From: Deltaproteobacteria bacterium
Lineage (GTDB): Bacteria; Myxococcota_A; UBA9160; UBA4427
Length of the DNA stretch: 60,945 nt
NCBI GenBank assembly: GCA_019310385.1
Contig: JAFDEK010000011.1
Location: forward strand, 1-60,945
Direction of reading: 5' to 3'
This document shows positions 8,354 to 18,893 of this stretch, one piece after another. Position 1 is the first letter of the stretch, and every line of letters starts with the position of its first letter. Below the pieces are notes generated by a model that did not search any database, was not told where the DNA came from, and saw only the letters and a list, made by a program, of their open reading frames with translations. Made by a program: the position numbers and the translations under genes.

Positions 8354-10849
8354 ATGCGTTTTGCCACTCCCTCCCTCACGCTCGTGCTGGTCGCTGCGCT
8401 GCTGACCCTCGCTCTTGGCTGCCAGAACGACGAGCAGAAGCTGGCCGAGTTCATGGAGCGGGCCGAGCAGTACAGCGAGGAGGAGCAGCACCGCGAGGCG
8501 ATCATCGAGTACCGCAACGTGCTCAAGATCGATCCCAACAACGCGACGGCCCACTACGAGCTCTCGAAGTCCTATATGGCCGTATCGAAGATCAAGGAGG
8601 CTTTCTGGGAGCTCAACGAGACCGTTCGGCTGGACCCGGCCAACACGGAGGCGCGCCTGAGCTTCGGCGCCATGTCCTTGCTCGCGAAGGATTACGACGA
8701 GGCGCTGGCCCAGGGTGAGGCGGTCGCGGAGATCGACCCCGAGGCCGATCAAGCCTACCTGCTGATCGGGCAGGCGCTGGAAAACCTGGATCGCGGGGAA
8801 GAGGCCGAGGAGTCGTACAAGAAGTCCATCGAGCTGGCCCCGGACAACCACAACTACATCACCTTGCTGGCCGGCTATTACCAGCGTAGCGACCGCTCCG
8901 ACCAGGCCGAGCCCCTCTACCATCAGGCCACGGAGGTCGAGCCGAGCTTCGCCACCTTCACCAATCTGGGCCGCTTCCTCGCGGGTCAGGGGGGACGGGA
9001 GGTCGACGCCGAGGCGGCCTTCCGCGAAGCCCTCGCGGTCTCCGAGGGGGATCAGATCGCCAAGGCGCATAAGAACCTGGCCGCGTACCTCTTCTACACG
9101 CAGCGCGAGGACGAGGCCATCGCCATCCTGCGCGAGGGCATCGGGAAGTCCGAAGAGAAGCTCGACTTGATCTATACCCTCGCCCGTTACTACGGCTCCG
9201 TGGGCGAGACGGAGAAGGCGGACGCGCTGCTACGCGAAGCCACCGAGGCCGACACGAGCTCTCCCACCGCCTTCCTGACCCTGTCGGCCTACCTCGGGAA
9301 GAGCGGGGACCTCGAAGGGGCGCTGGAGGCCGCCGATTCGGCCCTCGAGATCGATCCCGTGAGCAAGGAGGCGAGACTGCGCAAGGCCGAGGTCCTGGTC
9401 GACCTGGGTTTCCGCGCCATCCGAGAGCGTCGCGAGAGCGGTGAGGTGGTGGAAACGCACCCCCTCTTCGACGAGGCCCGCAGCCTCGTGGACGGGGTGC
9501 TGGCGGAACAGCCCTCCCTGGCTCAGGCGCTCTTCGTGCGGGCCAAGATCGCCATGGCGGAGGAACGAGCGGACGACGCCGTGGAGGATCTGCGCGCCGC
9601 CATCGACAGCAAGCCGGAATGGGCCCAGGCGCACTTCGTGCTCGGCTCCGCCCTGGCCCTGACCGCGGATCGCCGCGGCGCCCGCGCCGAGCTGGCGCGC
9701 GCCGTCGAGCTCGACCCCAACCTCTTCGAGGCGCGCAGGATGCTCGCGACGCTGCATCAGGCCCTGGGCGAGCACGAGTACGCGATCGAGCAGGGGCGCA
9801 TCTATCTGCGGGCGGCCCCGGATCACACGCGGACCCGCATCCTGGTCGCCCAGAGCTTGATTCGAATCGGCAAGCGCGACGAGGCGCTCGCCGAGCTGAA
9901 CAAGATCCCCGAGGAGAAGCGCAGCGCGGAGAGCCTCTTCGCGGTTGCGCGGATCGTCGGGAGTCAGGGAAAGTCCGACGAGGCCTACGCGCTGCTCCTG
10001 CAGGTCCAGGAGCAGGTTCCCAGCAACCCCAAGGTGCTGCGCGCGCTGCTCGATCTCGAGCGTTCCATGGGAAAGCTCGAGCTATCCAAGCAGCGCATCT
10101 ACGCCGCGTCCGAGGCAAACCCGGAAAACTCGAAGCTGATGCAGCTCAAGGGCCTGGTCGCGATGCTGAGCAGCGACATGGAGACCGCTCAGCAGAGCTT
10201 CACCCGGGCCACCGAGCTCGACCCCGACGACGTAACGGCCTACCAGCAGCTGGCGAACTTCTACCGCGCGACGGGACGCCTGGACGAGACGATCCAGACC
10301 TACGAGCGCGCCATCGAGGCACGCCCCGATTCGGCGAAGCTCTACCACTTCCTCGCGGTGCTCTACGAGCTCGACGGCCGCTCCGACCTGGCGATGAAGA
10401 ACTACGAGGCGGCGGTGGAGCGCGACCCCAGTCACGCCCAGGCGAAGAACAACCTCGCCTACATGCTGGCGGAGTCGGGCGAAGACCTCGACCGGGCCCT
10501 CGATCTCGCCCAGGAGGCGAAGGCCCTGCTCCCCGAGGATGCCAACACCGCAGACACCCTCGGCTGGGTGCTCTACAAGCGAGGCGTTCCCTCGGCCGCG
10601 GTCGGCTACCTGAAGGAGGCCGCAGACTCCACGGATCCCGACAACCCCAACCTGGGGATCATCCGCTACCACCTCGCGCTCGCCTACGAGGCGGACGGTC
10701 AGAAGGAGAAGGCCGCCGAGGTGCTCGAGCGGGCAGTGACCGATCTGGATCAACGCTACGAGGCGGCCCAGGCCGCGGGTCGGAAGGTGGCCGAACCGCC
10801 CTGGGAGAAGGATCTGCGGCAGATGCTCGATCGTCTCAAGGCGGGCTGA
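8354..10849 (+). CDS. prsT: PrsT-like TPR lipoprotein of the PEP-CTERM/XrtA system
   Basis: This 831-residue exported protein has a lipoprotein signal ending LALGC, with C23 as the lipidated residue. It is built almost entirely of tetratricopeptide repeats (ADxxYxLLGQALENLDRG-like units) from about residue 30 to 810. Size, lipobox and position after prsR match the TIGR02917 PEP-CTERM TPR lipoprotein family. TPR lipoproteins of this kind are thought to act as periplasmic scaffolds for polymer export, binding synthesis and outer-membrane export components. The window has no exosortase gene; that would be expected to the left of position 1. Confidence 0.88.
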   Translation: MRFATPSLTLVLVAALLTLALGCQNDEQKLAEFMERAEQYSEEEQHREAIIEYRNVLKIDPNNATAHYELSKSYMAVSKIKEAFWELNETVRLDPANTEARLSFGAMSLLAKDYDEALAQGEAVAEIDPEADQAYLLIGQALENLDRGEEAEESYKKSIELAPDNHNYITLLAGYYQRSDRSDQAEPLYHQATEVEPSFATFTNLGRFLAGQGGREVDAEAAFREALAVSEGDQIAKAHKNLAAYLFYTQREDEAIAILREGIGKSEEKLDLIYTLARYYGSVGETEKADALLREATEADTSSPTAFLTLSAYLGKSGDLEGALEAADSALEIDPVSKEARLRKAEVLVDLGFRAIRERRESGEVVETHPLFDEARSLVDGVLAEQPSLAQALFVRAKIAMAEERADDAVEDLRAAIDSKPEWAQAHFVLGSALALTADRRGARAELARAVELDPNLFEARRMLATLHQALGEHEYAIEQGRIYLRAAPDHTRTRILVAQSLIRIGKRDEALAELNKIPEEKRSAESLFAVARIVGSQGKSDEAYALLLQVQEQVPSNPKVLRALLDLERSMGKLELSKQRIYAASEANPENSKLMQLKGLVAMLSSDMETAQQSFTRATELDPDDVTAYQQLANFYRATGRLDETIQTYERAIEARPDSAKLYHFLAVLYELDGRSDLAMKNYEAAVERDPSHAQAKNNLAYMLAESGEDLDRALDLAQEAKALLPEDANTADTLGWVLYKRGVPSAAVGYLKEAADSTDPDNPNLGIIRYHLALAYEADGQKEKAAEVLERAVTDLDQRYEAAQAAGRKVAEPPWEKDLRQMLDRLKAG

Positions 10850-10906
10850 TCTGCGCGAGGATCCGCAGCGGGCGCCCGGCTGCTCGCCCTCCGCGGGTGC
10901 TGTACG

Positions 10907-10956
10907 GGCCGCAGGCGCTCTACCGGCCGCAGGCGCTTTACCCGGCCGCAGGCGCT
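10907..10956. repeat. three imperfect 18-19 bp tandem repeats
   Basis: The unit GGCCGCAGGCGCT plus a variable TYTACC tail occurs three times in a row just upstream of the terminator hairpin. The last copy diverges after GGCGCT. Confidence 0.7.
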
Positions 10957-10984
10957 CCCCTCGCCCCCCCTCGGCAGGCATCCA

Positions 10985-11018
10985 CCGCCGCTCCCTTCGG
11001 GGGGCGGCGGCTTTGCTT
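10985..11018 (+). terminator. intrinsic terminator with UUCG tetraloop after the PrsT-like gene
   Basis: An 11-bp stem (CCGCCGCTCCC / GGGGGCGGCGG, one G-U pair) is closed by a TTCG tetraloop and followed by CTTTGCTT. This is the most stable terminator-like hairpin in the window. Confidence 0.75.
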
Positions 11019-11180
11019 CCGGCCGAGAAGTCGGTCGTCAAGCTTCCCCACAGGCATGCCGATGAACTGACCGCGTTCCTGCGTGTCGTGCACGGGTCCC
11101 ATGCGCATTGCGAGGGCCGGTGCGCGCGCTGGTGTGGCGCTGACTCGATTCAGCGCGTGGTCTGTGTGGAGGGGGATTCG

Positions 11181-12896
11181 ATGAGACCCAAGACGCTCCT
11201 ATTTGGTGCATGCTTGCTCCTGGCCTGGGGTGGAGTCGCCTGGGCGGCGGAAGACGCGGCGGCAGTGGAGGCGGCGCCCGCCGTTGTCCAAGAAGTTGTC
11301 CAAGAAGCTGTCCAGGGAGCGCCAACGTCGGCTCCGACGGCGACCGTCGTGAGCGATGAGCCCGTGCCCGTCCCCGTCGACATCGTTTCGATGGGCGAAG
11401 TGCCCGCGGCCGGTGAAGCGCCTGTGGCGGGTGAAGCGCCCGTGGCCGGTGAAGCGCCCGTGGCCGGTCAAGAACCTGCGGCCATTGAAGCGCAGAGTCT
11501 CGGCGAGGCTCCTGCGGTCGTCGAAGCCCCGGTTGCTGGCGAAGTCCCCTCGGCCGGTGAGGCACTCGCCGCCGACGGCGCCGCCGGGGCCGGAGCGGCG
11601 CCCGCAGCCATGGACGAGCAGGCGACCGGAGACGCAGCAGTCGTCCGCTGGGAGGACTTCGACGAGCCGACCTTCGATCCTTCGGCCGCGCCGGCCGCAA
11701 TTCCCGCCGCGCCGGCCGCAGCTCCCGCCGAGCTGGCGAACCGGTCCACCTACACCGCGGCCCGCGGCCACCACATTGCCCTCGGCCCGGTCGGAGTCGA
11801 TTCGACGGGTCGCGTGGGTCGCATCCACACGGTGACCCGCGGCGACACGCTGTGGGACATCTCCGAAGCTTATCTCGGCACTCCGTGGGTCTGGCCCTCG
11901 GTGTGGACCGACAACCGCGAGATCGCGAATCCTCATCTGATCGTCCCCGGCGATCGCATCTGGATCACCTCGACGGAGATGCGTCGCGTCAGCGAGGCCG
12001 AGGCGGAGGAGTTGGTCGCCGAGGCGAGCGACACGCTTTCCGATCCGGGCCCCGTGCCCGCCGAGCTCGAAGACGAGCCCGAGGCGACGGACGAGGGCCA
12101 GCCGCTCGCGGACCAGGGGCTGGAGCCCGACTCGATGGATTCTCTGCCCGTGACGGTGCCCGCGGCAGTGACGGGCAGCGGCGGCGGACGCACCATCCGC
12201 GTGCCCATGCGCGCGGACATGAGCTTCGTCAGCGCGATGCAGATGGACGCCGTGACGAGCGTCGTGGGCAGCCCCTCGGAGCGGATGGCCCTCGCACTGG
12301 CCGACGTGATCTATCTCGGTCTGGGTACGGGCGAGGTCGAGGTCGGCGATCGCTTTACGCTCTACCGCGATTTCGAGAAGGTCTTCGATCCCATTACCCG
12401 CAAGCCGATCGGCTATCACGTGGACGTGCGCGGATCGGCGGAGATCATCGAGGTGCAGGCCGAGTCTTCCGTCGCGGTGATCCGCGAGTCCCTCGGTGCC
12501 GTGGTGCGGGGCGACAAGGCGGTCGTTCAGGAGTTCCCGCCCGAGACCATCGCGGTCAAGGCTGCGCCGTCGGGTCTGGACGGGCGCATCGCCTTCATGC
12601 CCCACAGCCGTACCGCGGCCGGCACTACCGACTACGTGTACGTGAACATGGGCGCCAACCACGGGGTCGAGGTCGGGACCGATCTGGAGATCTTCGAGCC
12701 GGGTCGGCAGGTGCGGGACACCGCGAAGCCCGGCCGTACCCTGGTGCGGTCGCCCGACATGGTTCTCGCGGATCTGGTCGTCGTCACCGTGGACGAGAAC
12801 ACCGCGGTGGCCTTCGTCCTCCACACCCGGCGGGAGCTCGAGGTCGGGGATCTCGTCCGCGGTGCGACCCGGGACTACGTCGCCACGTATTACTGA
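11181..12896 (+). CDS. secreted LysM-domain protein with Ala/Pro-rich repeats
   Basis: This 571-residue protein has a clear signal peptide (residues 1-22, cleavage likely at VAWA/AED). An Ala/Pro/Val/Glu-rich low-complexity region follows, including APVAGEAPVAGEAPVAG-type repeats around residues 72-100. One LysM domain lies at about 214-262 (HTVTRGDTLWDISEAYLG ... HLIVPGDRIWI), with a long C-terminal beta-rich region without recognised domains. The 1181x ATG is preferred over the upstream frame because GGAGGGGG precedes it and the signal peptide begins there. LysM suggests peptidoglycan binding in the periplasm. Related LysM proteins of unknown function are common in deltaproteobacterial genomes. 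It is flanked by terminators, so it is probably monocistronic. Confidence 0.82.
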   Translation: MRPKTLLFGACLLLAWGGVAWAAEDAAAVEAAPAVVQEVVQEAVQGAPTSAPTATVVSDEPVPVPVDIVSMGEVPAAGEAPVAGEAPVAGEAPVAGQEPAAIEAQSLGEAPAVVEAPVAGEVPSAGEALAADGAAGAGAAPAAMDEQATGDAAVVRWEDFDEPTFDPSAAPAAIPAAPAAAPAELANRSTYTAARGHHIALGPVGVDSTGRVGRIHTVTRGDTLWDISEAYLGTPWVWPSVWTDNREIANPHLIVPGDRIWITSTEMRRVSEAEAEELVAEASDTLSDPGPVPAELEDEPEATDEGQPLADQGLEPDSMDSLPVTVPAAVTGSGGGRTIRVPMRADMSFVSAMQMDAVTSVVGSPSERMALALADVIYLGLGTGEVEVGDRFTLYRDFEKVFDPITRKPIGYHVDVRGSAEIIEVQAESSVAVIRESLGAVVRGDKAVVQEFPPETIAVKAAPSGLDGRIAFMPHSRTAAGTTDYVYVNMGANHGVEVGTDLEIFEPGRQVRDTAKPGRTLVRSPDMVLADLVVVTVDENTAVAFVLHTRRELEVGDLVRGATRDYVATYY

Positions 12897-12921
12897 TCCG
12901 AAGCCAGCGCTCGATCTGAAA

Positions 12922-12960
12922 GAGAGGCGGCACACCCCCGGCCGGGGCGTGTCGCCTCTC
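12922..12960 (+). terminator. terminator hairpin after the LysM gene
   Basis: A 17-nt arm starting GAGAGGCGGCACAC pairs with GTGTCGCCTCTC across a short GC loop, with one G-U pair and one mismatch. The T-run after it is weak (GGCGTTT). Confidence 0.6.
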
Positions 12961-13021
12961 GGCGTTTCGGAGCGGCCCCGCGCGCAGTGGGGGCGCGGCC
13001 TTCCCGGCGCTGCGCTATTCA

Positions 13022-14263
13022 ATGAAAGCCCCGGTCCCGGGGAGCTTCCACCCGATGTCCAGCAACGGCTCTTCCTCCGAGGGGCAGGATCCGTGGTCGG
13101 CCGGAGTCCACCTCCTCGACCCCTGCGACGAGACGCCCGAGCGTCGCCAGGAGCTTCGCGCCTGGATGCAGCTCCAGGCGACTCTGGGACTGAATCCCGA
13201 GCTCGCCCGCCAGTGTCTCGAGCACGCGGGCAATCCGCTGGCGGCCCTGCGCGCGAGCGGCGTGTCGCCCGCCTGGAGCCCCAGGCAGCTCGAGATCGCG
13301 ATCCGGGCCGTGACGCGCCGTGGCTGCAAGGCGCTGCCCCTGCTCTCGCCCTTCTATCCGCGGCTGCTTTCCGAGCTCCCCGACCCCGCTCCCTTGCTGT
13401 GGGTGGAGGGCGATCCGCGAATCCTGGCCGGCCGCGCGGTTGCGATCGTCGGCGCCCGCGCGGCGACGGTCTACGGTCTGGAGATCGCGCGGGAGCTGGC
13501 CGCTGGCCTCGCGGAGGCGGGCATCGTGGTCGTGTCGGGTCTGGCCCGGGGCATCGACGGGGCCGCTCACGCGGCAGCGCTCGAGGCGGGGGGCCGCACC
13601 CTGGCGGTGCAGGCCTGTGGTCCTGACCGCGTCTACCCGCCCGAGCACCGCGCTCTCGCCGAGGCGATTCGCGCTTCGGGCGCCATCCTGAGCGAGCTGC
13701 CGCCGGGAGCGCCGCCCCGTGCACCCTACTTTCCCCTGCGCAACCGGCTCATCAGCGGACTCTGCGCATGGGTGGTCGTGGTGGAGGCGCGAGAACGCAG
13801 CGGCTCGCTGATCACGGCTCGTCACGCGGCCGACCAGTCCCGCGAGGTCGCCGCCGTTCCCGGGCCCATCACGGCGCCTACCAGCGCCGGGCCGAACCGG
13901 CTCATCGATGAAGGAGCCTGGAGCGTGCTCGGCGTGGACTCGTTCCTGGATCAGTTGGGGGTGGCCCCAGCGGCCGGTGTGCGAGCGGGCGGCCTTGCTC
14001 CCAGGCGCGCGCGAGGCGGCGACCCCTCCGCGGCGGGGCGCGAGATCCTCGCCGCCCTCGCCCGGGGGCCCGCGACGCGTGACGAGCTGGTTCGCCGTCT
14101 GGGCCGGCCACCCGAGCAGCTCTCGCTGCAGCTCATGGATCTGGAGCTCGACGATCGGGTGGCGGTGGACCGTGACGGCCGCCTGGTGGTGAAGTCCCGA
14201 AGGTCCGGTCGCGGCGCCTCGGCGCCGAGCTCGCGCCACCCCGGGGACGGGCGGCGGTCGTGA
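13022..14263 (+). CDS. dprA: DNA-processing protein DprA
   Basis: This 413-residue protein binds incoming single-stranded DNA and loads RecA during transformation. It has the Rossmann-like core with VGAR at 143-146, SGLARGIDGAAHAAAL and FPLRNRLISGL. The C-terminal winged-helix domain (about 335-395, REILAALARGPATRDELVRRLG) is also present. A short N-terminal helical region (about 40-85) resembles the HhH/SAM-like extension. An alternative start at 13055 (MSSNGSS) would remove 11 residues. It precedes trmFO and xerC, a common topA/dprA-trmFO-xerC arrangement in this part of the tree, although no topA is seen between them. Confidence 0.92.
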   Translation: MKAPVPGSFHPMSSNGSSSEGQDPWSAGVHLLDPCDETPERRQELRAWMQLQATLGLNPELARQCLEHAGNPLAALRASGVSPAWSPRQLEIAIRAVTRRGCKALPLLSPFYPRLLSELPDPAPLLWVEGDPRILAGRAVAIVGARAATVYGLEIARELAAGLAEAGIVVVSGLARGIDGAAHAAALEAGGRTLAVQACGPDRVYPPEHRALAEAIRASGAILSELPPGAPPRAPYFPLRNRLISGLCAWVVVVEARERSGSLITARHAADQSREVAAVPGPITAPTSAGPNRLIDEGAWSVLGVDSFLDQLGVAPAAGVRAGGLAPRRARGGDPSAAGREILAALARGPATRDELVRRLGRPPEQLSLQLMDLELDDRVAVDRDGRLVVKSRRSGRGASAPSSRHPGDGRRS

Positions 14264-14369
14264 TCCGCGGTCATGCATCGGCGATCGTGCTCTGGGCTAT
14301 ATTGCCAGCCTCGCTCCAGGCCGCGGAACGGAAACGAGCCGCGGTCGGAACGGTGTCCCCCCTGCTGGG

Positions 14370-15911
14370 GTGGGCCCATCCCAACACCCCCCGAAGCTGG
14401 CGGGAGCGCCTTGCAGCCCCGCCGTGTGGAGACGCGTGGCAGATCTCCTCGAGAACGAAGCTAGGGAAGCTCCTTCCCGCGACCCGTCCCGACCCGGGCG
14501 CGGCGCCTCCCCGGAGCAGCGTCTGCGGGTGGTGGGCGGTGGGCTCGCGGGCTGCGAGGCCGCCTGGCAGGCCGCGCGGCGGGGTATCGCGGTGACCTTG
14601 TGGGAGATGAAGCCCACGCGCATGTCGCCCGCTCACCAGAGCGAAGGGCTCGCCGAGCTGGTCTGCAGCAACTCCCTGCGCGCCAGCAGCACCGCCAATG
14701 CCGTGGGGCTCCTCAAAGAGGAGATGCGGCGCCTCGACTCGCTGATCCTGGAGGCCGCCGACGCCACCGCGGTGCCGGCGGGGCGCGCCCTCGCGGTGGA
14801 CCGGGAGGCCTTCTCCCAGCGCATCAGCTCGGCACTGGAGGCCCACCCCCGCATCGAGATTCGCCGCGAGCTCGTGACCGAGCTGCCCGAAGATCCCCTG
14901 ACCATCATCGCCACGGGTCCCCTCACCGCGCCCGAGCTCGCGCGCTCGCTGCAAAGCGTCCTGGGAGAGGAGTACCTCTATTTCTACGACGCCATCGCGC
15001 CCACCGTCTACGCCGACTCCATCGACTACGACGTCGTCTTCCGGGCCTCCCGCTACGAAGAGGGGGAGGGCGACTACCTCAACGTCCCCCTCGACCGCGA
15101 GCAGTACCAGGCCTTCGTCGCGGCCCTCGTGTCCGCGGAGACCTCCCCGCTGCACGCCTTCGAGAAGGCGCTCTATTTCGAGGGCTGCCTGCCCATCGAG
15201 GAGATCGCGCGGCGCGGGGAACGGACCCTCGCCTTCGGGCCCCTGAAGCCCGTGGGCCTCGAAGACCCCCGTACCGGCCGGCGCCCCTACGCGGTGGTGC
15301 AGCTGCGCCAGGAGGACAAGGCGGGGCAGCTCTACAACCTGGTGGGCTGTCAGACCAAGCTGCGCATCGGCGATCAGCAACGCGTCTTCCGCGCCCTGCC
15401 CGGCCTCGGCGAAGCGGTCTTCGCTCGCTATGGCTCGGTGCACCGCAATACCTACGTGAACGCGCCCAAGCGCCTCACCCCGACCCTCGAGCTGCGGTCG
15501 CGTCCGGGTCTCTACCTGGCCGGACAGATGGCCGGTGTCGAGGGCTATGTCGAGTCGGCGGCCCTGGGCCTGATCGCGGGCATCAACGCGTCCGCGGCGG
15601 CCCACGGCGAGGACCCGGTGGCGCCGCCCCGGGAGACCGCCCACGGCGCCCTGCTCGCGCATCTCATGGACTCCAGCCCGAAGCACTTCCAGCCCATGAA
15701 CGTTAATTTCGGTCTCTTTCCTCCCCTCGAGCCCGGTTTCTTTCCGCCCCCCGAGCCCGGTCTCTTTCCGCGTCGGGAGCCCGGTATTGGGCCGACGCCG
15801 GGCCGCAGACGGGGCAAGCTCGCAAAGCGAGACAAGCAGGAGGCGCTTGCCCGTCGGGCCCTGGCGGCGATCGAGGGCTACGCGGAGCGGGTGTGCGCCC
15901 GGGTGTCATGA
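14370..15911 (+). CDS. trmFO: folate-dependent tRNA (uracil-54-C5) methyltransferase TrmFO
   Basis: TrmFO makes m5U54 in tRNA using methylene-tetrahydrofolate and FAD. The FAD motif VVGGGLAGCEAA starts near residue 54, followed by WEMKPTRMSPAHQSEGLAELVCSNSLR, which is diagnostic. The C-terminal region GQMAGVEGYVESAALGL and HFQPMNVNFGLFPP is intact. The 50 residues before the FAD motif are not conserved, so translation may begin at a GTG at 14424 or 14436 instead of the ATG at 14370. Odd feature: about residues 448-472 hold three degenerate 8-residue repeats (LFPPLEPG-like) inserted before the RRRGK segment. The stop overlaps xerC as ATGA. Confidence 0.92.
   Translation: MGPSQHPPKLAGAPCSPAVWRRVADLLENEAREAPSRDPSRPGRGASPEQRLRVVGGGLAGCEAAWQAARRGIAVTLWEMKPTRMSPAHQSEGLAELVCSNSLRASSTANAVGLLKEEMRRLDSLILEAADATAVPAGRALAVDREAFSQRISSALEAHPRIEIRRELVTELPEDPLTIIATGPLTAPELARSLQSVLGEEYLYFYDAIAPTVYADSIDYDVVFRASRYEEGEGDYLNVPLDREQYQAFVAALVSAETSPLHAFEKALYFEGCLPIEEIARRGERTLAFGPLKPVGLEDPRTGRRPYAVVQLRQEDKAGQLYNLVGCQTKLRIGDQQRVFRALPGLGEAVFARYGSVHRNTYVNAPKRLTPTLELRSRPGLYLAGQMAGVEGYVESAALGLIAGINASAAAHGEDPVAPPRETAHGALLAHLMDSSPKHFQPMNVNFGLFPPLEPGFFPPPEPGLFPRREPGIGPTPGRRRGKLAKRDKQEALARRALAAIEGYAERVCARVS
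15713..15785 (+). repeat. in-frame 24-bp tandem repeat inside trmFO
   Basis: Three units encode LFPPLEPG, FFPPPEPG and LFPRREPG. They share CTTTCCGCC-type cores and GAGCCCGGT ends. The array sits immediately after the conserved NVNFGLFPPL motif and looks like an expanded coding minisatellite. Confidence 0.8.
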
Positions 15912-16924
15912 GCTGGGAACGCGCGATTCAGGATTTCGAGGTCTACCTCCGCGTGGAGAGGAATCTCTCGCTTCACACGCGCCGGGCCTACCTCTCGGAT
16001 GTGAGGCAGCTGGCCGAGGGCTGCGCAAAGTCCGTCGAGGCGGTTTCGGCCGCGGATCTGCGTAGCTGGCTCGCTGAGCTCCACAGCCGCACCAGCCCCG
16101 CTACCCAGGGGCGTAAGCTGGCCTCGCTGCGCAGCTTCTTCCGTTACCTGCTGCGGGAGGGGCGCGTGGGCGCAGACCCCACCGCCGGACTGCCGGCACC
16201 GAAGACTCCCAAACGCCCGCCGCGGCCCCTGCCCGTGGACGACTGCCACGTCCTGATGACCACCGATCCATCCTCAGGCGACGAGACCCGGTCCGGAGAG
16301 CTGCGCCGCCTGCGCGATCGGGCCCTCGCCGAGCTGCTCTACGGCACGGGCATTCGGGTGGGAGAGCTGGTGGCCCTCGACGTGCGGGATATCGAGCTGC
16401 GCGTCGCCCAGGTACGCGTGATGGGCAAGGGGAGCAAGGAACGCGTGGTTCCGCTTCCGAGCCTCACCTGCCAGGCCCTGGAGGCGTGGCTCGAGGCCCG
16501 CCGGAAGCCCGGTGTGCTGGCGGAGCCGCTCTTCATCGCCCTGCGACCGCGCCGGGAGCAGGCGCCCCGGCGCCTCGGCGCCCGCGACGTACGGCGCATC
16601 CTGCGGCGCCGTGCCGTCGACGTGGGGGTGGTCGACCGGGTGCATCCCCATCGGCTTCGACACAGCTATGCGACGCATCTGCTCGACATGGGTGCGGACC
16701 TGCGCGAGATTCAGGAGCTCTTGGGGCACGCGACCCTTTCCACCACCCAGAAGTACACGGCAGTTTCGGTGGAGCAGCTGCGCCAGGTCTACGATGAGGC
16801 CCATCCACGCGCCGAGGCGGCGTTGGCTCCGGCGGGGAGCGGCTCTGGGTCGAGCGGGGAGCGGCAGGGCGCGGAGCGCAAGCGTGCCCGGGGCCGGTCT
16901 GCAGAGGGGAGATCCGGGAAATGA
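15908..16924 (+). CDS. xerC: tyrosine recombinase XerC-type
   Basis: This 338-residue site-specific recombinase has an N-terminal SAM-like DNA-binding domain (about 1-90) and a catalytic domain with all active residues: R150 (GTGIRVGEL), the lysine in GKGSKERV, H248 and R251 ([12 protein letters not shown]), H274 ([10 protein letters not shown]) and nucleophile Y283. Such enzymes resolve chromosome dimers at dif. The 1015x upstream GTG in the same frame is rejected because the ATG at 15908 overlaps the trmFO stop (ATGA). A 45-residue Arg/Gly/Ser-rich tail after the catalytic domain is unusual. The gene order before hslVU is typical of housekeeping XerC. Confidence 0.9.
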   Translation: MSWERAIQDFEVYLRVERNLSLHTRRAYLSDVRQLAEGCAKSVEAVSAADLRSWLAELHSRTSPATQGRKLASLRSFFRYLLREGRVGADPTAGLPAPKTPKRPPRPLPVDDCHVLMTTDPSSGDETRSGELRRLRDRALAELLYGTGIRVGELVALDVRDIELRVAQVRVMGKGSKERVVPLPSLTCQALEAWLEARRKPGVLAEPLFIALRPRREQAPRRLGARDVRRILRRRAVDVGVVDRVHPHRLRHSYATHLLDMGADLREIQELLGHATLSTTQKYTAVSVEQLRQVYDEAHPRAEAALAPAGSGSGSSGERQGAERKRARGRSAEGRSGK

Positions 16925-17462
16925 GCGTTGGTGAAAGGGTACGTTCCACCACTGTCGTGGCGGTCCTGCGCGACGGGCGCATTGCCATGGCGGGGGACGG
17001 CCAGGTCTCGGTCGGGGACACCGTGATGAAGCAAGGCGCCGAGAAGGTCCGCACCCTCTCCAAGGGAAAGGTGTTGGTCGGCTTCGCCGGCGGGGCCGCG
17101 GACGCCCTGACCCTGCTCGAACGCCTGGAGGCGAAGCTCGAGACCCATCCCGGCAACCTGAAGCGTGCCGCCGTCGAGCTGGCCCGGGACTGGCGCACCG
17201 ACCGCATGCTGCGCCGACTCGAGGCCATGATCCTCGTGGGCGACGCCGGCAGTCTCCTGCTGGTTTCGGGCAACGGCGATGTCATCGAGCCCGACGACGG
17301 CCTTGCGGCCATCGGCTCTGGCGGCTCCTACGCGCTCTCGGCGGCGCGCGCCATGGCGCGCCACACCGAGCACGACCCCGAGACGATCGCGCGCGAGTCG
17401 CTGCTCATCGCCTCGGAGATCTGTATCTATACCAACGACTCGATCAAGGTGGTGACGTTGCC

Positions 17463-17466
<4 letters not shown>
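16921..17466 (+). CDS. hslV: ATP-dependent protease peptidase subunit HslV
   Basis: This 181-residue N-terminal-nucleophile threonine protease forms a dodecamer with HslU. The conserved mature start [10 protein letters not shown] begins at T10, so a 9-residue propeptide (MSVGERVRS) must be removed, whereas in E. coli only Met is removed. [22 protein letters not shown] and [13 protein letters not shown] are family signatures. Start and stop are both coupled: ATGA overlap with xerC before and GTGA overlap with hslU after. Confidence 0.95.
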
Positions 17467-18809
<1,343 letters not shown>

Positions 18810-18893
18810 TGCGGCGCTCGCTGCGGCCGCGGGGAGACTCGGCCCTGGCGGCCGACCCCTGGCCCACCGGGCCAGCCTTGGAGTAGGAGATCG

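Larger units (their letters stand above)
10850..11180. other. intergenic region, 331 nt
   Basis: Contains three imperfect tandem units, a strong terminator hairpin and a 160-nt leader before the LysM gene. No convincing ORF is present; an in-frame upstream extension of the LysM frame to 11013 lacks a signal peptide and has no ribosome site. Confidence 0.6.

Noticed and set aside
11199-13724. 841-codon minus-strand frame over the LysM and dprA genes
   Set aside because: Composition is Arg/Gly/Pro-rich shadow sequence, no ribosome site, opposite to real genes.
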